Shown: positions 25,115 through 33,689, counted from the first letter of the stretch. The stretch is DNA of 64,000 nt from DASVRZ01 sp038230215 (GCA_038230215.1 JBBRNR010000001.1:186001-250000); one strand, 5' to 3'. Notes: generated from the sequence alone by a model not told the origin. Numbers and translations: made by a program.

Positions 25115-25888
25115 ATGAAGATCGTCGCTGTTGCCAATCAAAAAGGCGGAGTTGGAAAAACCACCACCTCTGTCAATCTGGCGGCGTGTCTCGCTCTCAT
25201 GGGACGCAAAATTCTCCTCGTGGACCTCGATCCGCAGGGCAACGCGACCAGTGCCCTCGGCATGAGCGAGACCAAGGATAAAAGTTGTTACGGCCCGCTG
25301 CTTGGAGAGTCCAGGCTGACCGATAATGTGGTGGAGACGCGTTACGAAAATCTCTCGCTTGTGCCCGCCGATTTGGATCTGGCTGGAGTGGAAATCGAGG
25401 TGGCGCGCCTGGACGACCATCTGACCCGACTGCGGGCCGCGATGGCTCCGATGCGCAAAAAATCGCCCTATGACTTCATTCTGCTGGATTGCCCGCCGTC
25501 GCTCGGAATTTTGATGACCAATGCGCTCGCCGCCGCCGACTTGGTGCTGGTGCCGTTGCAGTCGGAATATTTCGCGCTGGAAGGTCTGACGCGCATCATG
25601 GAAGTGACCGAGCAACTGAATTCCGTCAACCCGGGCCTCAAAGTCGAGGGCATCGTCATCACGATGTACGACAAACGGACGAACCTGAACCAGCAGGTCG
25701 TGGCCGAGGTAAAGGCGCATTTTCCCGAGGTGCTCTATAACACAATGATCCCCCGCTCCGTGCGACTTGGGGAAGCTCCAAGCTTTGGCAAGCCGATCAT
25801 CGAATATGACCCGAGCAGCCTCGGCGCCTTTGCCTACACCGCACTGGCCGGGGAATTTATCCGCCGGAATGCAAAATCAGCCAAATAA
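25115..25888 (+). CDS. parA: ParA/Soj chromosome-partitioning ATPase
   Basis: A 257-residue deviant-Walker ATPase: KIVAVANQKGGVGKTTTSVN (residues 2-21, signature Lys in KGGVGKT), DLDPQGNATSALG (A') and DFILLDCPPSLG (Walker B). Chromosomal Soj proteins segregate origins with ParB bound at parS. parB is not adjacent and rplM-rpsI follow instead. The start at 25115 is by homology; the reading frame is open 39 codons upstream without coding character. A weak TATACA lies about 70 nt upstream. Confidence 0.88.
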   Translation: MKIVAVANQKGGVGKTTTSVNLAACLALMGRKILLVDLDPQGNATSALGMSETKDKSCYGPLLGESRLTDNVVETRYENLSLVPADLDLAGVEIEVARLDDHLTRLRAAMAPMRKKSPYDFILLDCPPSLGILMTNALAAADLVLVPLQSEYFALEGLTRIMEVTEQLNSVNPGLKVEGIVITMYDKRTNLNQQVVAEVKAHFPEVLYNTMIPRSVRLGEAPSFGKPIIEYDPSSLGAFAYTALAGEFIRRNAKSAK

Positions 25889-25902
25889 CCGCGGAATTCC
25901 GT

Positions 25903-25931
25903 TTGACAACCCCCGGAGCATTCCCTAATTT
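25903..25931 (+). promoter_or_regulatory. rplM-rpsI promoter
   Basis: Consensus TTGACA (25903-25908), 17-bp spacer, TAATTT (25926-25931), then CACCGCCCC, a GC-rich discriminator. The expected +1 is near 25938 and leaves about 30 nt of leader. GC-rich discriminators are typical of ppGpp-responsive ribosomal promoters (established for proteobacteria; inference here). Confidence 0.75.
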
Positions 25932-25967
25932 CACCGCCCCTTGCAGAAGTCTCGGGAAACCGCATTT

Positions 25968-26399
25968 ATGAGCACATTTTCAGCCAAAACCAACGAAGTC
26001 ACCCGCAACTGGTGGATCATCGACGCCAAGGATCAAGTCCTGGGCCGGGTCGCCGAGCGCGCCGCCACCCTGCTTCGTGGTAAACACAAAGTTATCTTCA
26101 CCCCGCATGTGGACACCGGCGATTTCGTAGTCGTGATTAACGCCAAGGAAGTCAAAGTCCTCGGCAAAAAAGACGTCGCCAAGGAATACATGAGCTTCTC
26201 CGGCTTCGTTGGCGGCCATAAATCTGAGACTTTCAAAGCCCGCAAAGAGCGCCACCCTGAGCTGCTCATCGAGCGCGCCGTTCGCGGAATGATTCCCCAC
26301 AACCGCCTCGGTCGGTCCACTTACACGAAATTGAAAGTGTATGCCGGAGCCGAGCATCCGCACGAAGCGCAAAACCCAGCGGCCATCGCCCTCGCCTAA
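25968..26399 (+). CDS. rplM: 50S ribosomal protein L13
   Basis: A 143-residue ribosomal protein of the large subunit. Signatures: RNWWIIDAKDQVLGRVAERA, HVDTGDFVVVINA, RAVRGMIPHNRLGRSTYTKL and KVYAGAEHPHEAQNP. The start at 25968 (MSTFSAKTNEVTRNW) follows the promoter. The universal rplM-rpsI pair is kept, with a 4-nt gap to rpsI. Confidence 0.97.
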   Translation: MSTFSAKTNEVTRNWWIIDAKDQVLGRVAERAATLLRGKHKVIFTPHVDTGDFVVVINAKEVKVLGKKDVAKEYMSFSGFVGGHKSETFKARKERHPELLIERAVRGMIPHNRLGRSTYTKLKVYAGAEHPHEAQNPAAIALA

Positions 26400-26403
26400 T
26401 TTT

Positions 26404-26799
26404 ATGTCCACCACACAGGAATACATCGCCACTGGCCGTCGCAAAACCGCTGTTGCACGCATTCGTCTCGTTTCCGGCACCGGAAAAATTGAAGTCAACG
26501 GCAAGTCTTTTGAAGACTATTTTCCAACGCTTAATCTGCAAAACATCGTTTTGCACGCTTTCCACACGGCAAAAACGATCAATCAATTTGATGTTCGTGT
26601 AAATACTTCCGGCGGCGGCGTGAACGGTCAGGCGGGCGCGATCAAACTCGCTGTCTCCCGTGCCTTGATCCAGTTCGATCCTGCCCTGCGCGGCACATTG
26701 AAGGAAGAAGGCCTCCTGACTCGTGATTCTCGCATGAAGGAACGCAAAAAATCCGGACAGCCCGGCGCTCGCAAGCGCTTCCAGTTCTCCAAGCGTTAA
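26404..26799 (+). CDS. rpsI: 30S ribosomal protein S9
   Basis: A 131-residue small-subunit protein: ATGRRKTAVARIRLVSGTGK, the GGGVNGQAGAIKLAVSRAL core, and the tRNA-contacting C-terminus SGQPGARKRFQFSKR. The start is four nt after rplM. The operon is closed by the terminator at 26824. Confidence 0.97.
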   Translation: MSTTQEYIATGRRKTAVARIRLVSGTGKIEVNGKSFEDYFPTLNLQNIVLHAFHTAKTINQFDVRVNTSGGGVNGQAGAIKLAVSRALIQFDPALRGTLKEEGLLTRDSRMKERKKSGQPGARKRFQFSKR

Positions 26800-26823
26800 T
26801 TCGCCGAGACACATTCTTTATCG

Positions 26824-26860
26824 AACAGCCGCAAACGCCCGTTTGCGGCTGTTTTGTTTC
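26824..26860 (+). terminator. Strong intrinsic terminator of rplM-rpsI
   Basis: A 14-bp perfect stem AACAGCCGCAAACG / CGTTTGCGGCTGTT with a 2-nt loop, followed by TTGTTTC on the plus strand. Confidence 0.9.
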
Positions 26861-26896
26861 TGAGATGCGGAGCTTTCCGCCGGCGGTGGCGAAGAG

Positions 26897-27094
26897 TTAT
26901 TGTTCCTCTGAAGCGGGTTCTTTTAACCGGGCGGATAAACGTTCTGCGATATCTCCCATCTCTTCGATCGCCTCCAGCTTGGCGCGCAGCGGCAACGAGG
27001 CCCAATAGCGGAGTTGAAAGCGGCGACTGGACTCCCAGCCGCACTCCCAATCGTCAGAGTCCGCATTGATACGCCAGTTGAGTGTCTCACTCAT
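26897..27094 (-). CDS. Small protein paired with nucleotidyltransferase
   Basis: A 65-residue protein: DWECGWESSRRFQLRYWASL, then PLRAKLEAIEEMGDIAERL. This W..GW...RR.Q...LP...KL..LE layout is familiar to me from small genes next to nucleotidyltransferases and PIN toxins in environmental bacteria. It has no assigned function that I know. Its ATG overlaps the stop of the upstream nucleotidyltransferase (ATGA), so translation is coupled. It may be the cognate partner or substrate. Confidence 0.7.
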   Translation of the reverse strand: MSETLNWRINADSDDWECGWESSRRFQLRYWASLPLRAKLEAIEEMGDIAERLSARLKEPASEEQ

Positions 27095-27591
27095 GAGACA
27101 TCTTCTAGCAGACCCAGTTGCTCAATGTCGATCAAGTCATGCGGCCGCCCTGCCTCTTTTTTCATCTGGAGTAGTGTGCTCAGCGAAACAATTCTAACAG
27201 GAACCCCTTCAGCAACGTCTTGGACAAGCGCCGCTTCATATTCTCCAGCGAAAGGAAACGGCTCGATGACAAAGACATCGATGGGGGTGTGGTAGTGAAC
27301 ATCGCTATACAAATTGAGGACCAACATGTGTTTTTCCGCAATCCACCTCTCCCGCGTCCGAGCATCAGCGAATTGAAGAGGAGTGACGGGGATTCGAGGA
27401 AAATAGCCGAGCTTCTCCAAGGCTTCGAGTGCGCTGGTGATATTCTCAGGTAAAAGATCGATGACCAGATCAACGTCTTTTGTTTGACGAAGATAACCGT
27501 GAGCGGCAACGGCTATGCCTCCGACCACAATGAAACGAACTTCCGCCTCGTTCAACGCACGCACGATCGCTTCAAAGCTGGGCACCTTCAT
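27091..27591 (-). CDS. Nucleotidyltransferase-fold protein (second MNT-like module)
   Basis: A 166-residue protein with FIVVGGIAVAAHGYLRQTKD then VDLVID, the GG...T-x-D-x-D nucleotidyltransferase signature, and a C-terminal TLLQMKKEAGRPHDLIDIEQ. The latter is typical of DUF6036-like/AbiEii-like stand-alone transferases whose C-terminal K-x4-R-x-K/H-D-x2-D motif is conserved. The ATG at 27591 has CATATT 7 nt upstream; a TTG three codons earlier is an alternative. It resembles the module at 9235 in fold, but gene order is reversed (enzyme first). Confidence 0.82.
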   Translation of the reverse strand: MKVPSFEAIVRALNEAEVRFIVVGGIAVAAHGYLRQTKDVDLVIDLLPENITSALEALEKLGYFPRIPVTPLQFADARTRERWIAEKHMLVLNLYSDVHYHTPIDVFVIEPFPFAGEYEAALVQDVAEGVPVRIVSLSTLLQMKKEAGRPHDLIDIEQLGLLEDVS

Positions 27592-27652
27592 CCCGATCAA
27601 TATGCGTCCAGTTTCTTCGAAGTCAGGAGTTTTCTATCCTCATCAGCTCTCA

Positions 27653-28201
27653 TCATTGCCAGGAAAGAACGTCGTCGGAATTTTGAAATTGGCCGGGCGC
27701 GTTTGGATTGCCGAAGATGCCGTCTTTGCCCGCCGACCAGACAATAACGCCCGTCTTGATTTCGTGGGGACCAGCTTTGGCATCGGAGTAGGGATTCGAA
27801 ATGATTCCATTGTAATCCGTGTCGATTTTCACGAGATAGGGAGTTCCATACGGATCGAGCCATGCGCCTGTTTGTGGATGGAGTCCATTCATCCAGCGGC
27901 CGCTTTTTTTCCTGGCCGCTTGCACTTCGATAAATACAATTTTGTGAGGGTTTTGATCGTGGTCTTCGCCTTTCAAAATGGACATCAACCGACCATCGGA
28001 AGGCACGCATTCACGGGGAATTTCTGGGTAACGTCCGTATTCCGCGTAAAAGGCTTTGATCGCCATCGTGAGTTCAGCAGCTTTATTTCTAATAGCGGTT
28101 TTCTGCCTAGGTTCAGGCCCCCAACTGATTACAGGGAAAAGAATTCCTGAGACAATGAATCCTACAAATGCACCAAGAGCGATTTTGCCGACCCAGTTCA
28201 T
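27653..28201 (-). CDS. Type II pseudopilin (GspG)-like membrane-anchored protein
   Basis: A 182-residue protein. An N-terminal hydrophobic helix (GKIALGAFVGFIVSGILFPV) precedes an amphipathic helix and AIKAFYAEYGRYPEIPRECV, the usual start of the GspG-type globular domain. It continues with WLDPYGTPYLVKIDTDYNG and VWSAGKDGIFGNP. The G|FTLxE prepilin-peptidase site of true pseudopilins is not visible, so it may be simply membrane-anchored. Its ATG overlaps the stop of the dynamin-like gene (ATGA). Confidence 0.75.
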   Translation of the reverse strand: MNWVGKIALGAFVGFIVSGILFPVISWGPEPRQKTAIRNKAAELTMAIKAFYAEYGRYPEIPRECVPSDGRLMSILKGEDHDQNPHKIVFIEVQAARKKSGRWMNGLHPQTGAWLDPYGTPYLVKIDTDYNGIISNPYSDAKAGPHEIKTGVIVWSAGKDGIFGNPNAPGQFQNSDDVLSWQ

Positions 28202-29928
28202 AGCAGCTTGGATTCGAGTTCCATCGCACTCTGGACGAGCGGCTCGAAACGGGCTTTTTCGGCGTTACAGAAGTCTTCCAAGGGCGCAAACGTGGCGGCG
28301 AGATCCTGATAGAATAGCGCGATGGCGTGTTTCAATTGGTCGTCGAGCGCGGTGACCAGGGCGTCCCGTTTTTTGGCCATTTGCTCGGCGTATTCGCGGA
28401 GGATTTGACTGCGTTTGAAGACGGCGACGATGGTTCCGCCGACGGCTCCCACGGCGGCGACGGTGCCGGTGACATCGAGGATCGCGACATGCGTGAGGGC
28501 GGCGATGACGGTGGCCACCCCGCCGACCGCCGCGACGGCTCCGGGGACGCGCAGCCAGGCGGACGTCTCGCCGAAAAGTGATTGGAGTTGCGTTTCAATG
28601 CGGCGATCCGACATCTGTTCGAGGAGGGTGAGGTCGAGCTGGCGGACGACCTCGGCGCGTTGATCAAGGAAAAGCCGCGCTGCCTGCAGCCGGTCGGCGC
28701 TTTCGCCGGTGAAGCCACGTTGCAGGCTCTCGTGGAGCGATTGCCAGAGGGATTTCAGGTCGCCTTCGATGAGGTCGAGGCCGCGTTTGATCTCCCGCTG
28801 AACGGCTTCCTGCAAATCGCTTTCGACGCGTTTTTGGAAATCCTGCTGCCATCCACCCGATTGGCCCTTGTGCAGCATGAGCTTGAACGTGCCCATTAAA
28901 GTCAGTCGTTCCCGGAGCACTTCCTCGCCGCGGACGCGGCATTTGTCGCAGGCCTGCTCGACCGTTCGCAGGAAGCCGCCAATCTGCCGCTGCGACTGTT
29001 CCTGGCGTTGCACGAGAATGGTTTTCAGCTCGGTGAGGCGAGCAAAATCCTGCTCGATAATGACGAGCGCGTTAGTAGTTTTCTGTTGTAGATCGCGGAG
29101 AACGACGCCTGCCGTGCGCCGAATGGAAGTGAGTTTTTCCTGCCGCATTTCGCCGCCGGCGACGGATTGATTGATGTAATCCTCCAGCTTTTGAAGCTGA
29201 CTCGAGTTCCATTTTTCTGTGTCGCCGGTCAACCGCGACTCCAGCGCGAGCTTGGCGGAAACGGAGAAAACCGGGCACTCGACTCCGAGTTTTTGCAGCG
29301 AAGTCTGGCGCAGGTGACTTTCAATCCGCTCCAACTCCGCTGGCGAGCGCAGGTCGGCTTGCTGCACGACGAAGGCGACTTTTTTCAACCATTTCTGCTG
29401 GATGAACGCCATGAACTCCCAGGCCGATGCGCCCCAGGGATTCGTCACGCTGAAGACAAACAAAATCAGGTCGGCCAGCGGCACGAAACGCTCAGTGATT
29501 TCCTGATGCTCAGCGATGATCGAGTTCGTGCCGGGCGTGTCCACGATGTTGAAGTCGCGCAGAAACTCGATGGGCCGATGCAGTTCGGCGAAATGGGGGT
29601 TGATGTCCACGTCCTCAGCGGCCTCGCCATATTTGAAAAGATAGATGCGGTCCGTTGCGGGCAGGACATCGACGCGGCAAAACTCCTGTCCGAAGAGGGC
29701 GTTGAGGAGGGAGGATTTCCCGGCTTTCACTTCACCGGCGACGACGAAGAGAAACGGCTCGTTAAGCTGCTGCCCGAGCGACGTAATCGTGGCAACCGTG
29801 TCGTTTTCCGCTTTGCTGGCGCGAGCGAGATCGGCCAATTCAGCCAGCGCATTTTGCAGGGCGGCGCGCTTTTGCAGGTAATCCGCCCCGAGCTTCACGG
29901 AAACGCTGGATGTGGGTTCGGAATTCAT
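28198..29928 (-). CDS. Bacterial dynamin-like GTPase
   Basis: A 576-residue protein. The GTPase domain has G1 GEVKAGKSS (65-73), a G2-type Thr in VLPATDRIYL, G3 DTPGT and a weak G4 (QQADL in place of N/TKxD). A long helical/coiled-coil stalk follows. A hydrophobic glycine-rich hairpin near residues 465-515 (VPGAVAAVGGVATVIAALTH ... TVAAVGAVGGTIVAVF) is a likely membrane paddle. Dynamin-like proteins remodel or protect the inner membrane, for example during phage stress. Codons about 10-27 are duplicated at 34223-34278. The start MNSEPTSS is chosen because the 25 upstream codons lack coding character. Confidence 0.85.
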   Translation of the reverse strand: MNSEPTSSVSVKLGADYLQKRAALQNALAELADLARASKAENDTVATITSLGQQLNEPFLFVVAGEVKAGKSSLLNALFGQEFCRVDVLPATDRIYLFKYGEAAEDVDINPHFAELHRPIEFLRDFNIVDTPGTNSIIAEHQEITERFVPLADLILFVFSVTNPWGASAWEFMAFIQQKWLKKVAFVVQQADLRSPAELERIESHLRQTSLQKLGVECPVFSVSAKLALESRLTGDTEKWNSSQLQKLEDYINQSVAGGEMRQEKLTSIRRTAGVVLRDLQQKTTNALVIIEQDFARLTELKTILVQRQEQSQRQIGGFLRTVEQACDKCRVRGEEVLRERLTLMGTFKLMLHKGQSGGWQQDFQKRVESDLQEAVQREIKRGLDLIEGDLKSLWQSLHESLQRGFTGESADRLQAARLFLDQRAEVVRQLDLTLLEQMSDRRIETQLQSLFGETSAWLRVPGAVAAVGGVATVIAALTHVAILDVTGTVAAVGAVGGTIVAVFKRSQILREYAEQMAKKRDALVTALDDQLKHAIALFYQDLAATFAPLEDFCNAEKARFEPLVQSAMELESKLL

Positions 29929-30105
29929 GGTTCGCGCAATCCTGCAAAGCTCATCGCCCCACAGTTTCGATGCAAGGACTATCCACGCTGTGCGTTGCGG
30001 CACAGAATTAGAGGTAGCAGAAACGCATTCGTTTTCTCAAGTAAACTTCCCCCAAAGGTGCGTTACGAAGTCCGCTCGTTCGTAACAAGGGAAAAACGAA
30101 TGCCA

Positions 30106-31062
30106 TTAATACTGCAGCTTGCCAAGCGCCACAATCGTTTCAGTAATTGGCGTGGCGAGACGCTGCACCCATTGCGCTGCCTCACGAAGACCCTTGGCCG
30201 AAACAGTATACCAATCCCGATCAGGCTCTTTGGCCGTTGTCTGCTCGATAAACGTATTCAAATTGCGCGCGATATTCGGAGCCTTCTCCTTCTTGTCGGA
30301 AGGCAACTCTTCAATCAGTTGCTTCACTTGTTTTTCCAATTCTTCCAGCAACCTCTTTTGCTCACTAGGAGCTTGAAGCTGGATCATAGTCGTACAGTTC
30401 GTTAGAGTTTGCCCGACTTGTGAATTGGTAATATCTCCGGTGTTTATGCTATGGTTATCGATCATAACGCTGATTTGTGGTGTTGGCTGTTTGGTATTGT
30501 AATAGCGAATGGCATTCAAGCCAAAATAGTGGTTCATGATTTCTTTTGGAGATTTAGGCTTCGCCTTCCCACTCCACTTAGGCCCCAAAACCTTCGCAGG
30601 TAAAAGCAAGGCAGGATTTTGGTGCAAATAGAGACCCGTCAATCCCGTTAAATGGTCTATTTCTGGCGGCAAACAACTTAGCCGGTTTCGTGCAAGTCGA
30701 AGAGTAGTAAGCGAAGTAAGCATGCCGATTTCTGGTGGAAGAGTGCTGAGCCTGTTACGCTGCAGGAACAACTCCTCTAGGAGAGTAAGATTACGAATCT
30801 CTGGCGGTAATTCCCTGAGTTCATTTCTCGACAGATAAAGCCGCCGCAGCAAAGAGAGGCTTCCAACTTCTGGAGGGAGCGTGCTGAGAATGTTTTCTTG
30901 AAGGTGTAATGTAGTTAGCGAAGCCAATTGACCGATCTCCGGCGGCAGTGCTTTAAGGCCTAACTTCGCAAGAATGAGCTTAGTTCCGCCATTTGCCTTT
31001 TGATGACACTCATCGATCCTTTTCAGTGCCTCAGCATATGCTTCATTTCCATTCGCGGTCAT
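30106..31062 (-). CDS. Leucine-rich-repeat protein with C-terminal helical domain
   Basis: A 318-residue protein. Residues about 30-165 hold six 23-residue LRRs (LPPEIGxLxxLxxLxLxxNxL). After a linker come IDNHSINTGDITNSQVGQTL and a helical, coiled-coil-prone C-terminus (QKRLLEELEKQVKQLIEELP). I have seen this GD-N-S-VGQ-L plus helix module at the ends of diverse signalling or effector-like proteins in cyanobacteria and others, but I cannot name it. Base composition is lower in GC than in flanking genes. It is third in a tight operon, 12 nt after the glycosyltransferase. Confidence 0.75.
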   Translation of the reverse strand: MTANGNEAYAEALKRIDECHQKANGGTKLILAKLGLKALPPEIGQLASLTTLHLQENILSTLPPEVGSLSLLRRLYLSRNELRELPPEIRNLTLLEELFLQRNRLSTLPPEIGMLTSLTTLRLARNRLSCLPPEIDHLTGLTGLYLHQNPALLLPAKVLGPKWSGKAKPKSPKEIMNHYFGLNAIRYYNTKQPTPQISVMIDNHSINTGDITNSQVGQTLTNCTTMIQLQAPSEQKRLLEELEKQVKQLIEELPSDKKEKAPNIARNLNTFIEQTTAKEPDRDWYTVSAKGLREAAQWVQRLATPITETIVALGKLQY

Positions 31063-31074
31063 TTTGTCCCTCCC

Positions 31075-32385
31075 TCAATTGTGGACACACTCTTCTTGGC
31101 AGGATTCGAGTAGGCCTACCATCGGATGCCTTTCAGGGAATGATTCTTCAATAAACCGCGAGAGAAACTGACCGTGCTTACCAATGCTATCAGCACGCTC
31201 TGGGGCGGATAAGATGCCACCTATGACGGAGACAAGCTCCTCATGATTCTCCGGATCTTCCACAATAATGACGTTGCGGCCGGGGACGAGATTCTGGTGA
31301 TAAGGCAGTTTATCCACAATTTCACGTGAACAGACGAGGCAGACTCCAGACGCCAGAATTTCACGCACGAGAATTGGGGAGTGGAATTGAATCGGAAATC
31401 CGTTTTCTAGGAAGAAAACGATGTTTAATGTGCGGAGGAACCCAGGAATTCTCCAAGGTGGCAGCGGCGGGAGGCAAACGGTCTTACAAGCCAGCGGCTC
31501 ACAGCTTGCGACCTCTTGAAAATAGGCCCTGAGCGTCTTGGAATGACCACAAGCCACCGTATAAAAATGGAACGGAAGGTGTACAACGCGCTCGTCCGAT
31601 AGTGCGCGAAGCAGAGCAAAACTTCCCTTAGCGCGGCCGACTTTCCCATAGATGCCAATTCGAATTAAATTGGTGGGTAAACCCTCCGTGTGAAAAAGAG
31701 CGTCCCCAAAACTGACTTCTCCAAGGGCATCCTTGAGCCATGCAGGAAAAGCACGGCTGTAGCCGTCGATCTCAAATGGCGGGGGAGTGCCCGTGTGGTA
31801 GTCGGGTATCCGTGGAGAACCAATGTGAATCTGCCTTTCGGGTGGAACCCCAAGCTCACGAAATGTCTCTTGATGAAACGAAGACGTCAAAACACATGCT
31901 GGTTCACTTAATGCGAACTTTGCTGCAGCCCGTAAATTGGGTTCACGAATAAGTCTCCCTATGTCGCTACCTGCGTGCCGAAGATACACACGCGCATTGG
32001 TCAATCTACCAAGCAGTGAAGCTACAAGTCCGTATGGCTCAAGATACCATCCAATATACGCATCAAACGAGACTTTCTCCGAAAGCTCGTGAACAATCCC
32101 AAATAATTGTGATGCAAATGGACGTGTAAAAGGGATGAAACTGCTATCAGGAATAGACGTGGTGTAGTGAATATGAAGCCCAGGCGGAGTAGTGGCAGAG
32201 AGAAAACGTTCGTCCTCGGAAAGCATGACCGTTCGATAGCACGCGCTGGCCTCAAGTGCGTTGGAGACCAGATGCACATCCCAGCCCGCGAAGGCAAGGC
32301 AGCGTGCCGCCCAAAACGTATGTGAGGATGTTCCCCCTTGTAACGGAGGGCACTTACCTACAATACAAACGGCCCTCCCATTCAT
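31075..32385 (-). CDS. GT4-like glycosyltransferase
   Basis: A 436-residue GT-B-type protein. The N-terminal CIVGKCPPLQGGTSSHTFWA is the glycine-rich start of GT4 enzymes. YLRHAGSDIGRLI lies in the middle, and the C-terminal half has IRIGIYGKVGRAKGSFALLR and SPILVREILASGVCLVCSRE, corresponding to the donor-binding E-x-L-A-x-G region. Acceptor unknown. It lies 9 nt after the Cys-rich-tail gene and 12 nt before the LRR gene on the same strand, in lower-GC sequence. Modification of the neighbour's tail is an idea, not shown. Confidence 0.72.
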   Translation of the reverse strand: MNGRAVCIVGKCPPLQGGTSSHTFWAARCLAFAGWDVHLVSNALEASACYRTVMLSEDERFLSATTPPGLHIHYTTSIPDSSFIPFTRPFASQLFGIVHELSEKVSFDAYIGWYLEPYGLVASLLGRLTNARVYLRHAGSDIGRLIREPNLRAAAKFALSEPACVLTSSFHQETFRELGVPPERQIHIGSPRIPDYHTGTPPPFEIDGYSRAFPAWLKDALGEVSFGDALFHTEGLPTNLIRIGIYGKVGRAKGSFALLRALSDERVVHLPFHFYTVACGHSKTLRAYFQEVASCEPLACKTVCLPPLPPWRIPGFLRTLNIVFFLENGFPIQFHSPILVREILASGVCLVCSREIVDKLPYHQNLVPGRNVIIVEDPENHEELVSVIGGILSAPERADSIGKHGQFLSRFIEESFPERHPMVGLLESCQEECVHN

Positions 32386-32394
32386 ACTGCGAAC

Positions 32395-32916
32395 TCAATC
32401 ACTACCGTTACACGAGTTGCACCCGTCGCAGTTGGTGGCTTCGGAGAGTTGGTTGGCAGGGCCGTCATCGGTGCCGCATGAAGTGCATCCGCCACAGTTG
32501 GCATCAAGGCTTGCACTGCGAAACGGGCGGGGCCAGAGGTCCGCAGGCGCTGGCTCGCCTAATACACATTCGTAATCGACGAGGAAACGTTGATAAGCTT
32601 CTTGGCTACTGGAGCGACTTTCGGAGTCGGTATTGGGTTGGTGGTGAATGAAACGTCCACCTACTACTTGGCAGAATTCCGAGTAGTCGCGAGTAAACAT
32701 GATAAACGTGTGCCATGCCTTATCGATCTGTCCGCGCATCCCGTAAGCAGGTCCATCGTTCATCGCGCACAAGGCGAGAAAGCGGCGTAGCTCGAATATA
32801 TGGCGCTCGGCGTCTTCGTATGAAAGTTCACAGTCGCGTCCGTAGCGTGAGATTACGTTGTTGAGTGGGAAATCCATCGCGAGATGGACAGCATCATTTT
32901 GTATTTGTGTTTTCAT
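32395..32916 (-). CDS. Protein with conserved WHxF domain and twin CxxCxxC tail (possible RiPP-like precursor)
   Basis: A 173-residue protein of unknown function. Residues 25-125 form a folded domain with KAWHTFIMFTRDYSEFC (66-82) and GRFIHHQP (87-94), which recalls DUF1399/GRDP-like proteins. The last 35 residues carry two near-identical blocks, NCGGCTSC (140-147) and NCDGCNSC (162-169), separated by an acidic Gly/Asp linker. Six cysteines in this regular pattern suggest a metal/Fe-S site or a peptide that is modified. It is first in the operon with a glycosyltransferase and an LRR protein. Function unproven. Confidence 0.7.
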   Translation of the reverse strand: MKTQIQNDAVHLAMDFPLNNVISRYGRDCELSYEDAERHIFELRRFLALCAMNDGPAYGMRGQIDKAWHTFIMFTRDYSEFCQVVGGRFIHHQPNTDSESRSSSQEAYQRFLVDYECVLGEPAPADLWPRPFRSASLDANCGGCTSCGTDDGPANQLSEATNCDGCNSCNGSD

Positions 32917-32951
32917 ATCATGGGTTTATTTGGCAATTGAGATCAGATATC

Positions 32952-33689
32952 TTAAGAAGAAACTGGCTTGCTACCGCTATCGCCAGTTGTTGATGCGGGC
33001 TTCTTCTCCCGCACCGGCGAGCGGTGGACTCGGCTGGCGGTTTGCCAGGCGTGGAGCTTCTCGGGCTTGCGGGCGTATTTGTTGTTCATGATCGTGTCGA
33101 GGTCGTCCACGTCTTTGCTGGCGGCTAAAAGGATTTGGCTGATGGCTCCGGTGTTTTCGACGCCCTCCAGGTTCTCGGCCTGGTTGAGTTTGTTGGCGGC
33201 GATGAGGGCGTCGTAGTCGGCGCGGAGGTCTTCGACGAAGTCGGTGGCGATTTCCCATTCGAGGAATTTGGCGCGGCGGGCGGCCTTGACCGCTTTTTGC
33301 TCGGGTGTGTCGCCGCCGTCGGCGACGGGGGCGTTGTTGTCTTCGAGCAGGCGGAGGAGTCGCTCGGCGTGGGTTTTGATGGCTGACTCGGTAAAGTCGG
33401 CGGGCATGGCGTAGTCGGCGATGGAGCCGCCGAGGGCGGCCGGGCCGACGCTGCGGGAGGTGCGGGCGATGTTTTTGAAGTCGAGCCAGTGCGCTTCCAG
33501 GATGGTGGCTTTGGAGGCACGACCGGGGACCTGGCCGAGCTTGGCGTCGACGAGGTCGAGGAGATGCTGGTCGGTGCGGCCGAAGAGGGTCTTCGCTTTG
33601 CCGCCGGGGGCGAAGTCGTCGGTGTTTTCGGTGCCGAAGGTTTGGACGCGGGTGAGGCGGTCTTCACGGAGTTTGTCGCGGTCGTTCAT
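32952..33689 (-). CDS. Hypothetical protein, lineage-typical helical family
   Basis: A 245-residue, largely helical, charged protein starting MNDRDKLREDRLTRVQTFGT and containing EAHWLDFKNIARTSRSVG, a central VEDLRADYDALIAANKLNQ and ending in a Lys/Ser-rich tail. I recall homologous hypotheticals (the RVQTFGxxN start, a DAIMxNxY motif near the end) as frequent in Verrucomicrobia and Acidobacteria. No function is known to me. GC content is high again, unlike the cassette downstream of it. A perfect CTGAGCGCTCAG palindrome lies 15 bp upstream of the start. Confidence 0.75.
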   Translation of the reverse strand: MNDRDKLREDRLTRVQTFGTENTDDFAPGGKAKTLFGRTDQHLLDLVDAKLGQVPGRASKATILEAHWLDFKNIARTSRSVGPAALGGSIADYAMPADFTESAIKTHAERLLRLLEDNNAPVADGGDTPEQKAVKAARRAKFLEWEIATDFVEDLRADYDALIAANKLNQAENLEGVENTGAISQILLAASKDVDDLDTIMNNKYARKPEKLHAWQTASRVHRSPVREKKPASTTGDSGSKPVSS

